Shown: positions 8,627 through 18,017, counted from the stretch's first letter. The stretch: DNA of 49,962 nt from an archaeon (GCA_016550425.1 JABXGS010000066.1:1-49962); one strand, 5' to 3'. Numbers and translations: made by a program. Notes: generated from the letters alone by a model not told the origin.

Positions 8627-10660
8627 GTGAAAAACCCGGAGCATCCAAGTGATGACGCAGGGCAAGACAGAAACATTCCCGAGTCATTAACCGAAGATGA
8701 GTGTACACCACCTGCGGAATCACCTGATACTCCGTCAACGCGGAGTATTACTTTCCGGGGAATTGCGTTAGCCCTTATCCTCAATGTAATCTACACAACC
8801 ATCAATGCCTACTTGGGTATGAACTTCGGGTTTGGCCTTGGATTTGGCATCATCACGGTTCTCACAGCCTATACACTGTTTCATATTGCCCGGGGAGGAT
8901 CCAACCGCCAAGAAATCGCCACAACCATGATCGCGTCAACGGGTTTTGTGGTGTACTATATCCTAACCATCTCGATATATGTCCAAGCCTATACTCCATA
9001 CACGTTACCCTGGTGGCTAGTTCCACCCCAGGAAGTGCTCTTATCTGGAAGTCCCTTTGATCCTCGATGGATTCCCCCGATTATCTTTCATATTGGATTT
9101 GTATGGCTGGGCACAATTCTCGGTTTCCTCGGGGCATTAGCCGTAACTGATTACGTACAATCTCGCAAACAAACTAAATTTCCTTTCTACACCGCGAGTG
9201 GGGTGACAATTAACACCTGTATGGAAACGGGCCAACAGAGCCGGTTTATGTTTCGTTGGCTAGGCATCGGCATCTTTGTCACCGTTTTGCAATACTTCAT
9301 CAACGTCTTAGTCATGCCCATTGGATTAACCAGTCTTAGCTGGGACTTTACACCCTTTCTTTTACCTGGATTTGGCCTTGGATTTATGCTTAATATCAGC
9401 CTCATGGCAATTTCCTACATTATCGACCCCAAGGTTTCCATTACCATGCTCTTTGCAGGAATCATCACATATCTTGTAATCTCACCAATTCTGGTTTCAA
9501 TAGGGTTGGTCACCCCCGCTTTCACCGGAATGGACCTTTACTTCAACCTCCTTTTCGAATACATGCTTGCCCCAGCACTGGGAATAATGCTCTTAAGTGG
9601 AATTGTCGTCTTCGCCATTTCCAAAATACGGAAAGGAAACAAATCACGAGGGGTAACTACTCAACAAAATCCCACTAACGAAGAAGGAACTGTAGGATTT
9701 GGCACGTATGTCAAAACCTATTTTCTTGGATTAATTCATAACCGCCGACTCGGTCTGGCGTATCTAGTGATGGTGGCTATCTTCATCATCATTATCATTG
9801 CCCTCAATGTCTTCTCAGCATTTCCCATTTGGATTAGCATCATTATCGGAATCATCCTGTTGTTACCAATCGCTCTCATTGATACCTTTGTTCTAGTCAA
9901 ATTTGTAGGTGAAGCCGGCATTGGAATGGGAGTACAACGACTAGCCTTTTACGAAATTCCACTCACTGTGATCGGCTTACAAGGCTATACAGCGTTTCTC
10001 GCCTATCCTTCTATCAACCCATTTACCACTACTGACACTCTCGGGAATATAAAAATCGGCGAGATGACCGAGACCCCGCGCCGATCCATCCTGATTGCCC
10101 AACTGATTAAGATCTTTCCAGGCACCATCATCAGTGTTGTCTTTGTGCTTACTGCTTGGTACCTAATCGGATTTCCTAACGAAATCTTTCCCGCCGTAGG
10201 CGTTTTACAGGGATATGCCATCGTCTCCCTATTTGCCCTGAATGCCTTAGCAACCGGTTTCAACATAGTCGCCTTCTTTGCAGCTGGCATTCTAGTGGGA
10301 TTACTCGCTGTGGCTTTCCCCATATCCTCTCTAGGTGTTGCCCTGGCCATCTTCCTTCCCCCGTCATATTTTATCCCTTTCTCGATTGGCGGATTCATTC
10401 GCCTTTATACGGATAGTAGATTTGGAAAAGAATGGTTTGCCAAAAAAGGCCAAGTCATTGCTGTTGGGTTCATTGCGGGATCAGCAATCACTTTGGTGAT
10501 TGTTTCGTTCCTGAATTCTTTCCTCCAACTAATAGCTCTTCCAATCTGCCTTGCGCTTCTAGGGATAATACTGTGGCACAATCGCAAAGATCCACCCCCA
10601 ACGACAGACGAGAGCTCAGAAGTAGAACCAGAACGTTCTCAGAAAGATACCACAAACTAG
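8627..10660 (+). CDS. OPT-superfamily (oligopeptide) transporter-like membrane protein
   Basis: A 677-residue protein with a 40-residue hydrophilic, acidic N-terminus and about fourteen or more membrane segments. The early segment ALILNVIYTTINAYLGMNFG and the later IATTMIASTGF and KFPFYTASG stretches resemble the OPT family core (conserved membrane entry with a following Pro-rich loop). OPT proteins import oligopeptides or metal chelates with protons. Start is GTG 8627 with GAGG about ten bases upstream. Divergent from the acyl-CoA dehydrogenase gene. The family assignment comes from recalled overall pattern, so another large permease family remains possible; that it is a polytopic transporter is certain. 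Confidence 0.65.
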   Translation: MKNPEHPSDDAGQDRNIPESLTEDECTPPAESPDTPSTRSITFRGIALALILNVIYTTINAYLGMNFGFGLGFGIITVLTAYTLFHIARGGSNRQEIATTMIASTGFVVYYILTISIYVQAYTPYTLPWWLVPPQEVLLSGSPFDPRWIPPIIFHIGFVWLGTILGFLGALAVTDYVQSRKQTKFPFYTASGVTINTCMETGQQSRFMFRWLGIGIFVTVLQYFINVLVMPIGLTSLSWDFTPFLLPGFGLGFMLNISLMAISYIIDPKVSITMLFAGIITYLVISPILVSIGLVTPAFTGMDLYFNLLFEYMLAPALGIMLLSGIVVFAISKIRKGNKSRGVTTQQNPTNEEGTVGFGTYVKTYFLGLIHNRRLGLAYLVMVAIFIIIIIALNVFSAFPIWISIIIGIILLLPIALIDTFVLVKFVGEAGIGMGVQRLAFYEIPLTVIGLQGYTAFLAYPSINPFTTTDTLGNIKIGEMTETPRRSILIAQLIKIFPGTIISVVFVLTAWYLIGFPNEIFPAVGVLQGYAIVSLFALNALATGFNIVAFFAAGILVGLLAVAFPISSLGVALAIFLPPSYFIPFSIGGFIRLYTDSRFGKEWFAKKGQVIAVGFIAGSAITLVIVSFLNSFLQLIALPICLALLGIILWHNRKDPPPTTDESSEVEPERSQKDTTN

Positions 10661-10720
10661 TTGAGCACTCACCAACTCTGAAATATGAAGGTTACAGTTT
10701 TGGCGTCAAAAGTGGGAATT

Positions 10721-11173
10721 ATGAATCAGGCGAAGGCATATGCGGTAGAAGGCTTTCTTTGTTCCGAGTCTGTGTTACTAGCTGTAAGCAAAACCTTGAA
10801 GATTGAAAGTGATATCATTCCTCGAATTGCCACGGGATTTGGTGGTGGAATAGGTCGACACGGAGAAATATGTGGTGCACTATCAGGAGCAATCATGGGC
10901 CTTGGTCTCCAATTTGGGCGATCCCATCCATCAGAGACCCCAGACAGCCAAACCCCTTATGAATTTAGCCAAATAATGATGAACTTGTTTATCAGTCGGT
11001 TCGGACACATCCGGTGTAAGGACCTGCTAGGAATAGATATTTCGTGTAAGGAAGGTCTACAAAGATATCGACGAGAGAAACTTTGGGAAACTAAATGCCA
11101 GGATATTATACAAATTACAAGTGGGCTTGTCTACGATTTGCTTGAAGCGAGAGGTGCCGACTTAAACCCTTAA
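10721..11173 (+). CDS. C_GCAxxG_C_C family putative redox protein
   Basis: About 150 residues with the family layout: FLCSESVL near the start, then GFGGGIGRHGEICGALSGAI with its diagnostic CGA, a Phe/Gly-rich IRCKDLLGID stretch, and further cysteines at ISCKE and TKCQDI. Members are small predicted redox-active or metal-binding proteins, some with a membrane partner; their function is not established. ATG 10721 fits the family start (MNQAKAYAVEGF) and has GTGGGA upstream; ATG 10685 would add 12 residues. It follows the OPT transporter by 60 bases on the same strand and may be co-transcribed. Confidence 0.82.
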   Translation: MNQAKAYAVEGFLCSESVLLAVSKTLKIESDIIPRIATGFGGGIGRHGEICGALSGAIMGLGLQFGRSHPSETPDSQTPYEFSQIMMNLFISRFGHIRCKDLLGIDISCKEGLQRYRREKLWETKCQDIIQITSGLVYDLLEARGADLNP

Positions 11174-11272
11174 CTTAATTTCTTTCGTCTTCTTATAATC
11201 TGTTATATGTGCTATGATGTGAAACGGAATAGTAAAAAACGATTGTTGTAATGGTCAAATGGGATATCGGGC

Positions 11273-11680
11273 TTGTCTACTAATCAAGCAGCTAAACAAT
11301 CATGCAAAGAGGCTTTAATCTCACTCTTGGCAGGAGTGGAACCTCTAATTCAAGGGGACACTATTTTTCTAGATGACTTGGAAATTGAGATAACCGCTTC
11401 AGGCTATGCAAATATCACGATAAACCGTCCACTGGACCCCGACTTTTTCACTAAATTATTCATTCGTTGGGATTACTACGTTGATGGGAGCGAGGCTAGC
11501 ATCACTGTGAAACCTAGCGAGAACATCTTCTTTTATGGTGATGATGGGCATCAAGATATTGCCTTTGGACCCGAATTTGACCGAGATCTGCTTTATGTAG
11601 TGTTCATTTACATTGATCGTAATTTTCCTGGGAAATATCCGATTGTTCGACGCTGGTTGGAACAGAACCCACTGAACTGA
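11273..11680 (+). CDS. Hypothetical protein, acidic, 135 residues
   Basis: I do not recognise this protein. It starts at a TTG with only weak ribosome-binding signal. It has a short N-terminal helix, then alternating strand-like segments (DTIFLDDLEIEITASGY, NITINRPLD), an aromatic FIRWDYYVDGSEASI stretch, and a C-terminal part ending in PIVRRWLEQ. It is acidic and has no membrane segment, signal peptide or cysteine pair. Codon choice and base composition look like the neighbours. It lies alone between the C_GCAxxG_C_C gene (100 bases upstream) and the end of proS on the opposite strand. A soluble, single-domain, possibly lineage-specific protein is the most I can say. Confidence 0.55.
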   Translation: MSTNQAAKQSCKEALISLLAGVEPLIQGDTIFLDDLEIEITASGYANITINRPLDPDFFTKLFIRWDYYVDGSEASITVKPSENIFFYGDDGHQDIAFGPEFDRDLLYVVFIYIDRNFPGKYPIVRRWLEQNPLN

Positions 11681-11712
11681 AGCCTATCATTGTCTTTAGT
11701 AAGTCATACAGA

Positions 11713-13218
11713 TTAGTATTGTCTTCCAACATAGGCGACGACAGTTGCTGGTTCTCCGCAGATCGGACAGGGACCCCACGGTTTCTCTTCTTCCCCCAAT
11801 TTAACGCCACGAATATCCGCACCAGTTGCGTCCTTGATTTTCTCTGCACATGCCTGTCCGTTCATTTCCAAGGTGCAGAAATTAATACGAGCAGCTTTGT
11901 GGTCGTTAATAATTGCACAGATTTCTTCGAAGGTATCAGCGTTTTGGAAGGCGCCATCAAATTGGTCTTTTGCTCGGCGCCACAGCTCCTTGGTCACAGC
12001 TCTTCCATTTTTCTTAACAGCTTTGACCAACTCTTTTCCTTGAATGGTCTCGCGGGTTCGTAAATCGCGCCGAAAGATGGTCACCGTCTTTTTCTGCACT
12101 TCCCGATTGCCTATTTCAAGCCGTAACGGAACACCGCGCATTTCCCAATGATAGTACTTATCACCCGGTCGCTTGTCTGTATTGTCAAAGAAAACTCTGA
12201 ATCCAGCATTACGAAGGATCTCCTCTATTTCACGGCACCGTGTCTCTACAGTTATCTTGGCCCCCTTCTTGGGAATCGGAACGATAGCAACCTGTACCGG
12301 AGCCAATTCAAACGGGAGGATAAGGCCGTCGTCGTCACCGTGCATAATTATAAGAGCACCATACATCCTGCTGATTCCAGGACCGAAACAGGTCTGTTGA
12401 GCGAATTGTTCCTCTTCATTTTCGTCTACATACTTCACTCCATAGGCTTTAGCAAAGTTATCGCCAAGCATGTGACTCGTTGAATTTTGAATAAAGCGCC
12501 CATCCGGCAATATTGATTCTCCAGCAACTGTATAGTCTGCTCCCGGGAATTTGTCCCATTGCGGACGTTTGAGCACAATTATAGGCATCGCTAGGTGTCC
12601 TTCAACGAAATTCTTCGTAATTTTTAAATCCTCGAGTACCTGGGCTTCAGCCTCTTTGGCGGTAGCAAACACATCATGGGCTTCGATCCAGTAGAATTCT
12701 CGTGCACGAAGGAACGGGCGGGTCATTTTGGTATCATACCGCCAAATAGCTACACTTTGATAGCGTTTGAAGGGAAGGTCACGCCAGCTTCGAATCCAAA
12801 GAGCGTACATGGGATACATAGCCGATTCGCTAGTTGGACGTAATGCAAGGGGTTCTTCAAAGACGTTATCTTGCCCTGAACGTGTACACCAAAAGACTTC
12901 CGGAGCAAATCCTTCCACATGCTCTGCTTCTTTGAGGAGATTTGTTTCAGGGACTAAGGCAGGGAAAATGACTGGAAGATGCCCGTGACGTTCTAAATCT
13001 TCTTCCAATAACCGGTACATGATTTTCAATGTGACCGTTGTCCACGCACGGAATACAACGAGTCCTTTCACACCATACCGTTGGTCGGAAAGTTCAGCTC
13101 GTTTGTTGATTTCAGTAAACCAAGTAGAAAACTCGTCGACCTTATCAAAATGAAAAGTGACAATTTCCTCCTGGTCTGCATTCTCTTTCTTCGGCGACTT
13201 CTTGGATTTCTTGGTCAT
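11713..13218 (-). CDS. proS: Prolyl-tRNA synthetase, archaeal/eukaryotic type
   Basis: A 501-residue class II aminoacyl-tRNA synthetase that charges tRNA-Pro. Motif 2 surroundings (LALRPTSESAMYPMYALW and KMTRPFLRAREFYWIEAHD) and the motif 3 region (APVQVAIVPIP following GLILPFELA) are clear. The C-terminal domain has the zinc-type cysteine set (NFCTLEMNGQACAEKI ... PWGPCPICGEPA) and ends in tyrosine, as in the archaeal/eukaryotic ProRS class. There is no bacterial-type editing insertion. ATG 13218 is preferred because AGGTGA sits four bases upstream; GTG 13245 would add nine residues. A TATA-like GTTTAAGA about 90 bases upstream on this strand could be its promoter. Confidence 0.96.
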   Translation of the reverse strand: MTKKSKKSPKKENADQEEIVTFHFDKVDEFSTWFTEINKRAELSDQRYGVKGLVVFRAWTTVTLKIMYRLLEEDLERHGHLPVIFPALVPETNLLKEAEHVEGFAPEVFWCTRSGQDNVFEEPLALRPTSESAMYPMYALWIRSWRDLPFKRYQSVAIWRYDTKMTRPFLRAREFYWIEAHDVFATAKEAEAQVLEDLKITKNFVEGHLAMPIIVLKRPQWDKFPGADYTVAGESILPDGRFIQNSTSHMLGDNFAKAYGVKYVDENEEEQFAQQTCFGPGISRMYGALIIMHGDDDGLILPFELAPVQVAIVPIPKKGAKITVETRCREIEEILRNAGFRVFFDNTDKRPGDKYYHWEMRGVPLRLEIGNREVQKKTVTIFRRDLRTRETIQGKELVKAVKKNGRAVTKELWRRAKDQFDGAFQNADTFEEICAIINDHKAARINFCTLEMNGQACAEKIKDATGADIRGVKLGEEEKPWGPCPICGEPATVVAYVGRQY

Positions 13219-13436
13219 ACTTTCACCTGCCTTTGAAACCACCACTCAACTGATGTTGGAATGATAGAACTAGAAGACTTTGAGCAGTAAAAAGGGAGCG
13301 GGTGGTCTTAAACGGTTGGTAGTCCGTTAGGAAAGTGAACACCTATCATCTGCTCAAGCCTCTACGGACATCACTTAATCAAACATATAAAAATCCTTCT
13401 TTTCAAAACGTTCATCTACATACACCCAGCTCGATG

Positions 13437-13468
13437 AAAAAAAAGAGAACCCTAAGGGCCTAAGCCCT
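13437..13468 (-). terminator. Hairpin plus T-tract terminator of the DUF362 gene
   Basis: Read on the minus strand, about 20 bases after the DUF362 stop codon, AGGGC-TTAG-GCCCT forms a 5-bp hairpin, followed about ten bases later by eight consecutive T. This suits transcription termination before proS. Confidence 0.5.
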
Positions 13469-13490
13469 GAGTCCCTAGTTTCGTATGATT

Positions 13491-14690
13491 TTAGTAAAAT
13501 GATGGCATTCTTTCGAATTCTTGTTTCGGTGGATCCATTTTCAAAGTCTTCTTCGCAGCAAGCACTTCAACCAGTTTATATTTACGCGAGCCCATACCCA
13601 TTTGTTCAGCATGGTTCGTTACTCCATATGGATCCTTATACGGACCCCATAACCGCTGAAACGGATGAAGATCCGCTTCCGGATCAAGATTCGCATGTTT
13701 GAAATACGGAGGAATTTCACTCTCCAGTAATCCTTTTTTGGCTATTAAATCGAGAGTGGCTTGTTCAACAGCAACAATATCTCGACTAGCCAAGATTCCA
13801 ATATTCGGTACTATAGCCGGTTGAATCATACCCATGCAATCACAATGAGGTGTGATGTCTAAGGCGACGTTAATGTAGAAACGTTTGTTTTTATCGAAGG
13901 TTTCAAGAACTTGTTTGGCAGCAATGGCCATCATTTCTTGAAAGGCTTCAAACTGTTTGGGTTGGAGATTGAGACAACCTACATCTTTGTCAGCTTTGAT
14001 GCATTCGGTGCAGTTGTCATAGTGGCAGCGAAATCGCATTATGTTGAGTTTATCTTTTTCTTTGTCATAGGAGAGCGCATTATAGGGGCAGGCTTCGACA
14101 AGTATTTGAGCATGTTCGGGTGAGCATTTTTTGGGATCATACCAACGACCGACATTTTCGACCCCATGAATGCGATTCCATCGTGTGGGTCCGGAATAAC
14201 CACCGAGGGCGATGTTTTTGATGGCACCGCCATAGCCACAATTGGCATGACCTTTGGCGTGGGTGAGGTCGATGAGGGCATCCGCGTCATAGATTACGCC
14301 GCCCATTTCCAATTCTTTGACTTTTTTAAAATTAATTTTCATGGTCTTCGTATATCCGTCTTTTACGCCGGCAACGGGAATTAGCGGACAACCACAGGTT
14401 TCTTGAGTATAACCTCTATCTACAGCATTGTAAACGGCTGTGGGGTTGTCGGTGATGAAAGGCCAGCCACCAGCTTCCTTGACAGCTTTGACGACGCGTC
14501 GGACAAAAAAGACCGGGACGGTTTGGTAGCCATCAGCAAAGCCGAGATGCATTTTGATGGCGACTTTGTCGTGTTTTTTTATGGTAGAGAAATCGAGGTG
14601 TTCGAGAAGTTTGTTAAACTTCGTTCCGAGGGCGGCGAAGGGATGGTCACGCCCTTGCTGAATGGAGCCGTAATAGACTTTTGAGGTCAA
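13491..14690 (-). CDS. DUF362 iron-sulfur protein
   Basis: A roughly 399-residue DUF362-family protein. The N-terminal part has AIKMHLGFADGYQTVP and FITDNPT motifs typical of DUF362, the middle has DLTHAKGHANCGYGGAIKN, and a ferredoxin-like insert follows with cysteines in KKCSPEHAQ, VEACPYNA, RCHYDNCTEC and DVGCL, enough for two iron-sulfur clusters. DUF362 proteins are cytoplasmic, of unknown reaction, and often occur near redox enzymes. TTG 14690 is chosen because AGGTGA is five bases upstream; that site would overlap the alternative GTG 14699. No operon partner: the upstream 1.4 kb is free of genes, and a terminator-like hairpin follows. Confidence 0.85.
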   Translation of the reverse strand: MTSKVYYGSIQQGRDHPFAALGTKFNKLLEHLDFSTIKKHDKVAIKMHLGFADGYQTVPVFFVRRVVKAVKEAGGWPFITDNPTAVYNAVDRGYTQETCGCPLIPVAGVKDGYTKTMKINFKKVKELEMGGVIYDADALIDLTHAKGHANCGYGGAIKNIALGGYSGPTRWNRIHGVENVGRWYDPKKCSPEHAQILVEACPYNALSYDKEKDKLNIMRFRCHYDNCTECIKADKDVGCLNLQPKQFEAFQEMMAIAAKQVLETFDKNKRFYINVALDITPHCDCMGMIQPAIVPNIGILASRDIVAVEQATLDLIAKKGLLESEIPPYFKHANLDPEADLHPFQRLWGPYKDPYGVTNHAEQMGMGSRKYKLVEVLAAKKTLKMDPPKQEFERMPSFY

Positions 14691-15116
14691 TGACTTCACC
14701 TGTTGTTAGATGACAGCGATAAGTATTCTAATGCTGTGAGAAAATTATCTCAAGTCGTGATAAAAACCTTTCTATTGACTCACGTAAAAAGTGTATGAAA
14801 AGAAAGAATTGGGGGGACCAGCAATTGGATATCGATCCCCATACAGAATGAACCTGATTTTTTTACCGTCGTTGAAAGAGGAGCGCTTCTTCCCATGGGC
14901 TCTTGTTGAGTGCCTTTGGGTTTCGGCATTCTGCAAGTCCAGGGGATGTTTTTGTACGATCATCTTCAGAGACGGGAACTTTACATTTGTTGAGTTGGTA
15001 TCGGACCATATTTACCACCCCTTAGCACTTGGTTGCTTCAGAGTTTAGAGCGATTTGGCTACCTTTTTTGTCGCCTTATGGAAGCACCAACAAGTTAACA
15101 CTGTTAAGTGCCTTCT
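14691..15116. other. Intergenic stretch without a convincing gene
   Basis: Short open frames exist but show no family pattern, weak starts and odd composition (runs of Cys, Phe, Trp). The only structure I can point to is an imperfect hairpin near 15081-15113 (GAAGCAC pairing with GTGCCTTC, with TTAAC/GTTAA inside), placed just before the TATA-like box at 15117. Part of this must hold the promoter of the DUF362 gene. Confidence 0.5.
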
Positions 15117-15128
15117 GGTTTAAAAACC
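15117..15128 (+). promoter_or_regulatory. TATA-like box (GGTTTAAAAACC) ahead of the structured region
   Basis: GGTTTAAAAACC closely resembles the box in front of the tRNA-Trp gene in this window (GGTTTAAAACC on the minus strand). An archaeal start site would fall about 25 bases downstream, near 15145-15152. No protein gene begins within 900 bases, so if it is a promoter it drives a non-coding transcript. Confidence 0.4.
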
Positions 15129-15149
15129 TTATTCATTTCTCACCACCAA

Positions 15150-15860
15150 AAAGAAGACCATACACGAAGTAAAAAGAGGACGCTAAGACCGTAATGATGT
15201 CGCGAGTTTTGGAGGGAGAGACCAAAAGCGCAGTGGCAAATAAGTGTGGGGGGGTTGCCGAAGACAACATCAAGCAGAACTTAGCATCCATGATGAAAAT
15301 AAATCAGCGATCCCTGAAAGAAAACCACCAAAAAACATCATGATGGACTGCTCACTAAAATTCCGTTATTGGATTGATAGAAAAACACAGGAAAATAAGG
15401 GAGTAATGGGCCTTCCGGAAAATACTGGCCAAGAGGAATGAGGGGATGGTGCTTTAGAAGAGCGCTATCCAGAGTTGTGGGCCTACTGGGTAGACAACGG
15501 ATGCGTTTAGCGCCATTATTCCGGAAGACCCGAATTCGTGACACCATCATGAATGTTGATCCCCTCACCACAACCACTGTATTGCATAACTCATCTTACC
15601 TTCGAACGAAGACTAAGGAGTAAACAAAGTAATTCTTATTGGAGCCGTTGTGACGGAGATTTCGATATTTAGTTACCATTATTATCACCACTTTTTATTC
15701 GTGTATTCGACTTTTACCACTTTGAGCCTCGACGAGAGGCCATGATTTTGAAAGCTCGCTGGAAATTCGGGGTTGGATGCGGATTGCGACATCCGAGAGC
15801 TGATCGCTCACCGACTCCGATGCGAGCGAAGTTGATTTTTCTCTTCGACATTATTTCTTA
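15150..15860 (+). ncRNA. Candidate large structured RNA
   Basis: No credible protein frame covers this stretch, yet it is dense in complementary segments. They include TTTTGG/CCAAAA with GCG/CGC (15202-15231); GGCAA/TTGCC with a seven-G loop (15235-15259); a 12-of-13 pair around TTCCGGAA (15408-15420 with 15519-15531); GCGCTA/TAGCGC (15462-15467 with 15508-15513) enclosing GTTGT/ACAAC; TGAGGGGAT/ATCCCCTCA (15439-15447 with 15559-15567); GCCTC/GAGGC (15726-15740); and a compact branched unit at 15754-15827 closed by GCTCGC/GCGAGC and CGGGGTTGG/CCGACTCCG. It does not match RNase P, SRP or rRNA signatures that I know. The boundaries are guesses from the TATA-like box and a T-rich end. The 230 bases after it, up to 16091, show only AT-rich sequence. 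Confidence 0.35.
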
Positions 15861-16091
15861 CCACCATATGTCCCGACATTCTTACGGGATGAGATTAGTA
15901 TCTAACACTATGATATAAATGTATCGGTATGAGGGATAAATACAGCCATACAACGAGAAAATAACACCCCAAATAGCATCTCATTAACAATTATTGCACC
16001 ATATCACACGAGGATTCTTGCCATATACAATTAGCATATAAGAAACAACTTTTGATGAAGACACAAAAGCCCAGATAGGAGCCAGCCCCTA

Positions 16092-17348
16092 ATGCATTCC
16101 AGAACAAAGCTTTCTTTCGCAATAGCTTTCGCGTTAATGCTATTAGCCGTGATACCTCCGCTCTTTAGGGACAAGCACACATTCACGAAGACAACTGCCT
16201 TCCCCGAATACTGGCCCACGGATGGCTGGCGTTCTACAAGCCCGGAAGCACAGGGTATGAGTTCATCACAACTTCAAGCAATGCAGGCTTATATTCAGCA
16301 ATTATCATGGGGAAGTCTGATCCGTTCAATTCTCATTATTCGAAACGGCTACATTGTATGGGAATCCTATTATGACCCGGCATATGGTCCCAATCAGCAA
16401 TCCAATATTTTTTCTTGTACGAAAAGTGTTACCTCGGCATTGATTGGCATAGCCATTGCTCAGGGGCATATTTCAGGCATCAATGAAACCATGGTCAGTT
16501 TCTTCCCCTCCCGAACTATAGCCAACCTCACCATCGAAAAGGAAGCAATCACCATACAACACCTTCTCACAATGACCTCGGGACTTGCCTGGTATGAATG
16601 GCCGTATGGACCGGCTAGCAGTTTCACCCATATGACTGAGAGCGCTGATTGGGGTCAATATGTCCTAGATCAGCCTATGCGAGATACTCCTGGAGAAGTG
16701 TGGGATTACAATTCCGGAGGATCTCATCTTTTGTCCATGATTGTTAACCAAACTGTTGGCAATACTACGCTTGCATATGCCGATAGTCATCTCTTCTCAC
16801 CTCTTGGAATCATGGAGTACGAATGGGAGACAGACCCGCAGGGTGTGGTCTTTGGAGGCTCGAATCTACATCTGAGCCCACGAGATATGGCAAAGTTTGG
16901 TTTTTTATATCTGAATAATGGCAATTGGGAAAACGAAGAATTAATTCCTGCGTCTTGGGTTAATGAATCAACAGCAAACCATGTCGCCCCCTACAACGAT
17001 AGTGATACCGTTGGGTACGGATATCAATGGTGGCTCAATTTGCCAATAGACACCTATTTGGCAATCGGATATAACGGTCAACAAATCAATGTGGTTCCGG
17101 AACATAATCTTGTTGTGGTCTTTACAGCAGAATATGAGGATGCATCCTACACTACTATTATGGAAGATTACATCATCCCCGCGATTGACCATCAACGGCC
17201 GCTTGGATCAGTTTTTCCATTAACCTTCGAAGAAATACTCATCATTGGAAATATCCTTGCAGGCGTCCTTGTAGCAATTCCCATAATTGTTGAGACATTC
17301 TTACAAATTCGTGAAAGACGCGCGCCTGCGGACTCGGAGAATGACTAA
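16092..17348 (+). CDS. Membrane-anchored serine hydrolase (beta-lactamase/PBP-like fold)
   Basis: A 418-residue extracytoplasmic protein of the class C beta-lactamase-like serine hydrolase family. It has an N-terminal signal or anchor (residues 6-24), the catalytic SxxK motif Ser108-Cys-Thr-Lys111, the second motif Tyr206-Asn-Ser208 in DYNSGG, and GYNGQQ late in the domain in place of the HxG/KTG motif. A second hydrophobic segment near residues 383-403 followed by basic residues suggests C-terminal membrane anchoring. Typical activities are esterase, D-aminopeptidase or carboxypeptidase; the substrate is not predictable. The start has GGAG ten bases upstream. It converges with the wHTH gene. 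Confidence 0.87.
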   Translation: MHSRTKLSFAIAFALMLLAVIPPLFRDKHTFTKTTAFPEYWPTDGWRSTSPEAQGMSSSQLQAMQAYIQQLSWGSLIRSILIIRNGYIVWESYYDPAYGPNQQSNIFSCTKSVTSALIGIAIAQGHISGINETMVSFFPSRTIANLTIEKEAITIQHLLTMTSGLAWYEWPYGPASSFTHMTESADWGQYVLDQPMRDTPGEVWDYNSGGSHLLSMIVNQTVGNTTLAYADSHLFSPLGIMEYEWETDPQGVVFGGSNLHLSPRDMAKFGFLYLNNGNWENEELIPASWVNESTANHVAPYNDSDTVGYGYQWWLNLPIDTYLAIGYNGQQINVVPEHNLVVVFTAEYEDASYTTIMEDYIIPAIDHQRPLGSVFPLTFEEILIIGNILAGVLVAIPIIVETFLQIRERRAPADSEND

Positions 17349-17372
17349 CCGCTAAAAGGTTGTAACTTTAAT

Positions 17373-18017
17373 CTATTTGAAGCAGGCTTGGAGCTTTTCA
17401 AAGATTTCAGGATTTTTTAAAGCGATGGCAAAAATACTGACGAAGTTGAGAATTTTATCTTTGTAAGCCCAATCGATTCCCGTAATTAAATCAATCATCT
17501 CATCATCTGCTTCTTCTACAAGGCCTATGATGAATTTATTGCCAATTGCATCGAATTCGTTCATGAATTTCATGATACAATTTTTGTCAGCTTTTTTGTC
17601 ACCGAGTATTTTGCTAAGCATCGTAGCTATATTCGCGCAGAGATTTTTGCCAGCCTCACAACTCCAATATTCCTGCTCACTTTGTCCAGTAATAAATACG
17701 TCAGCGGTTCGAGAAAAAAGAGTTTCAGTTGCCGTTTTTCCGATAACAACTCGTTGACCTGCTGGCACGACAAGCTCTGCATTTTCTAAGACTTTGAGGT
17801 AACGATAAATGGTCTTATCAGATTTTGCCTCGATTTCTGGATTCTTATTAGCCTCTGCGGCATAGGCTTCTTCGATTTCACGAACCGTCATTGGTCCTTT
17901 ACGGAGAGAATGGATAATGGGGGCATGGTTGGGATCAAATAAAATTTCGTTTATTTTTTTATCATACACAATTTTAATGCGTTCGGGCTTGAAAGTGATT
18001 ACATCTTGATGCTCCAT
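17373..18017 (-). CDS. Winged-helix transcriptional regulator
   Basis: A 214-residue protein. The N-terminal half reads as a winged helix: ILFDPNHAPIIHSLRKGPMTVREIEEAY, a recognition-helix region with KTIYRYLKVLENAELVV, and a short wing. The C-terminal half is helical with two cysteines (WSCEAGKNLCANI) and another (NCIMKF), possibly a metal or effector site and dimerisation domain. This resembles ArsR-like archaeal regulators. ATG 18017 is preferred because AGGTGA lies five bases upstream and overlaps the alternative GTG. It is followed by the serine hydrolase gene on the other strand and preceded by the methyltransferase gene on the same strand. Confidence 0.78.
   Translation of the reverse strand: MEHQDVITFKPERIKIVYDKKINEILFDPNHAPIIHSLRKGPMTVREIEEAYAAEANKNPEIEAKSDKTIYRYLKVLENAELVVPAGQRVVIGKTATETLFSRTADVFITGQSEQEYWSCEAGKNLCANIATMLSKILGDKKADKNCIMKFMNEFDAIGNKFIIGLVEEADDEMIDLITGIDWAYKDKILNFVSIFAIALKNPEIFEKLQACFK

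Noticed and set aside
13219..13490. A gene or RNA between proS and the DUF362 gene
   Set aside because: The 270 bases contain only the DUF362 terminator and a TATA-like element for proS.
14791..15048. An 85-codon plus-strand frame in the gene-poor region
   Set aside because: Composition is odd for this genome (many Cys, Phe and Trp), there is no ribosome binding site, and no family pattern is visible.
15244..15623. Several 60-80 codon frames on both strands over the candidate RNA
   Set aside because: They overlap each other on opposite strands, have no ribosome binding sites or family patterns, and coincide with the hairpin-rich segment.
15150..15860. RNase P RNA or SRP RNA
   Set aside because: I looked for the conserved GAGGAAAGTCC-type core of RNase P RNA on both strands and for the GGAA/AGCAG pattern of the SRP S-domain and found neither.
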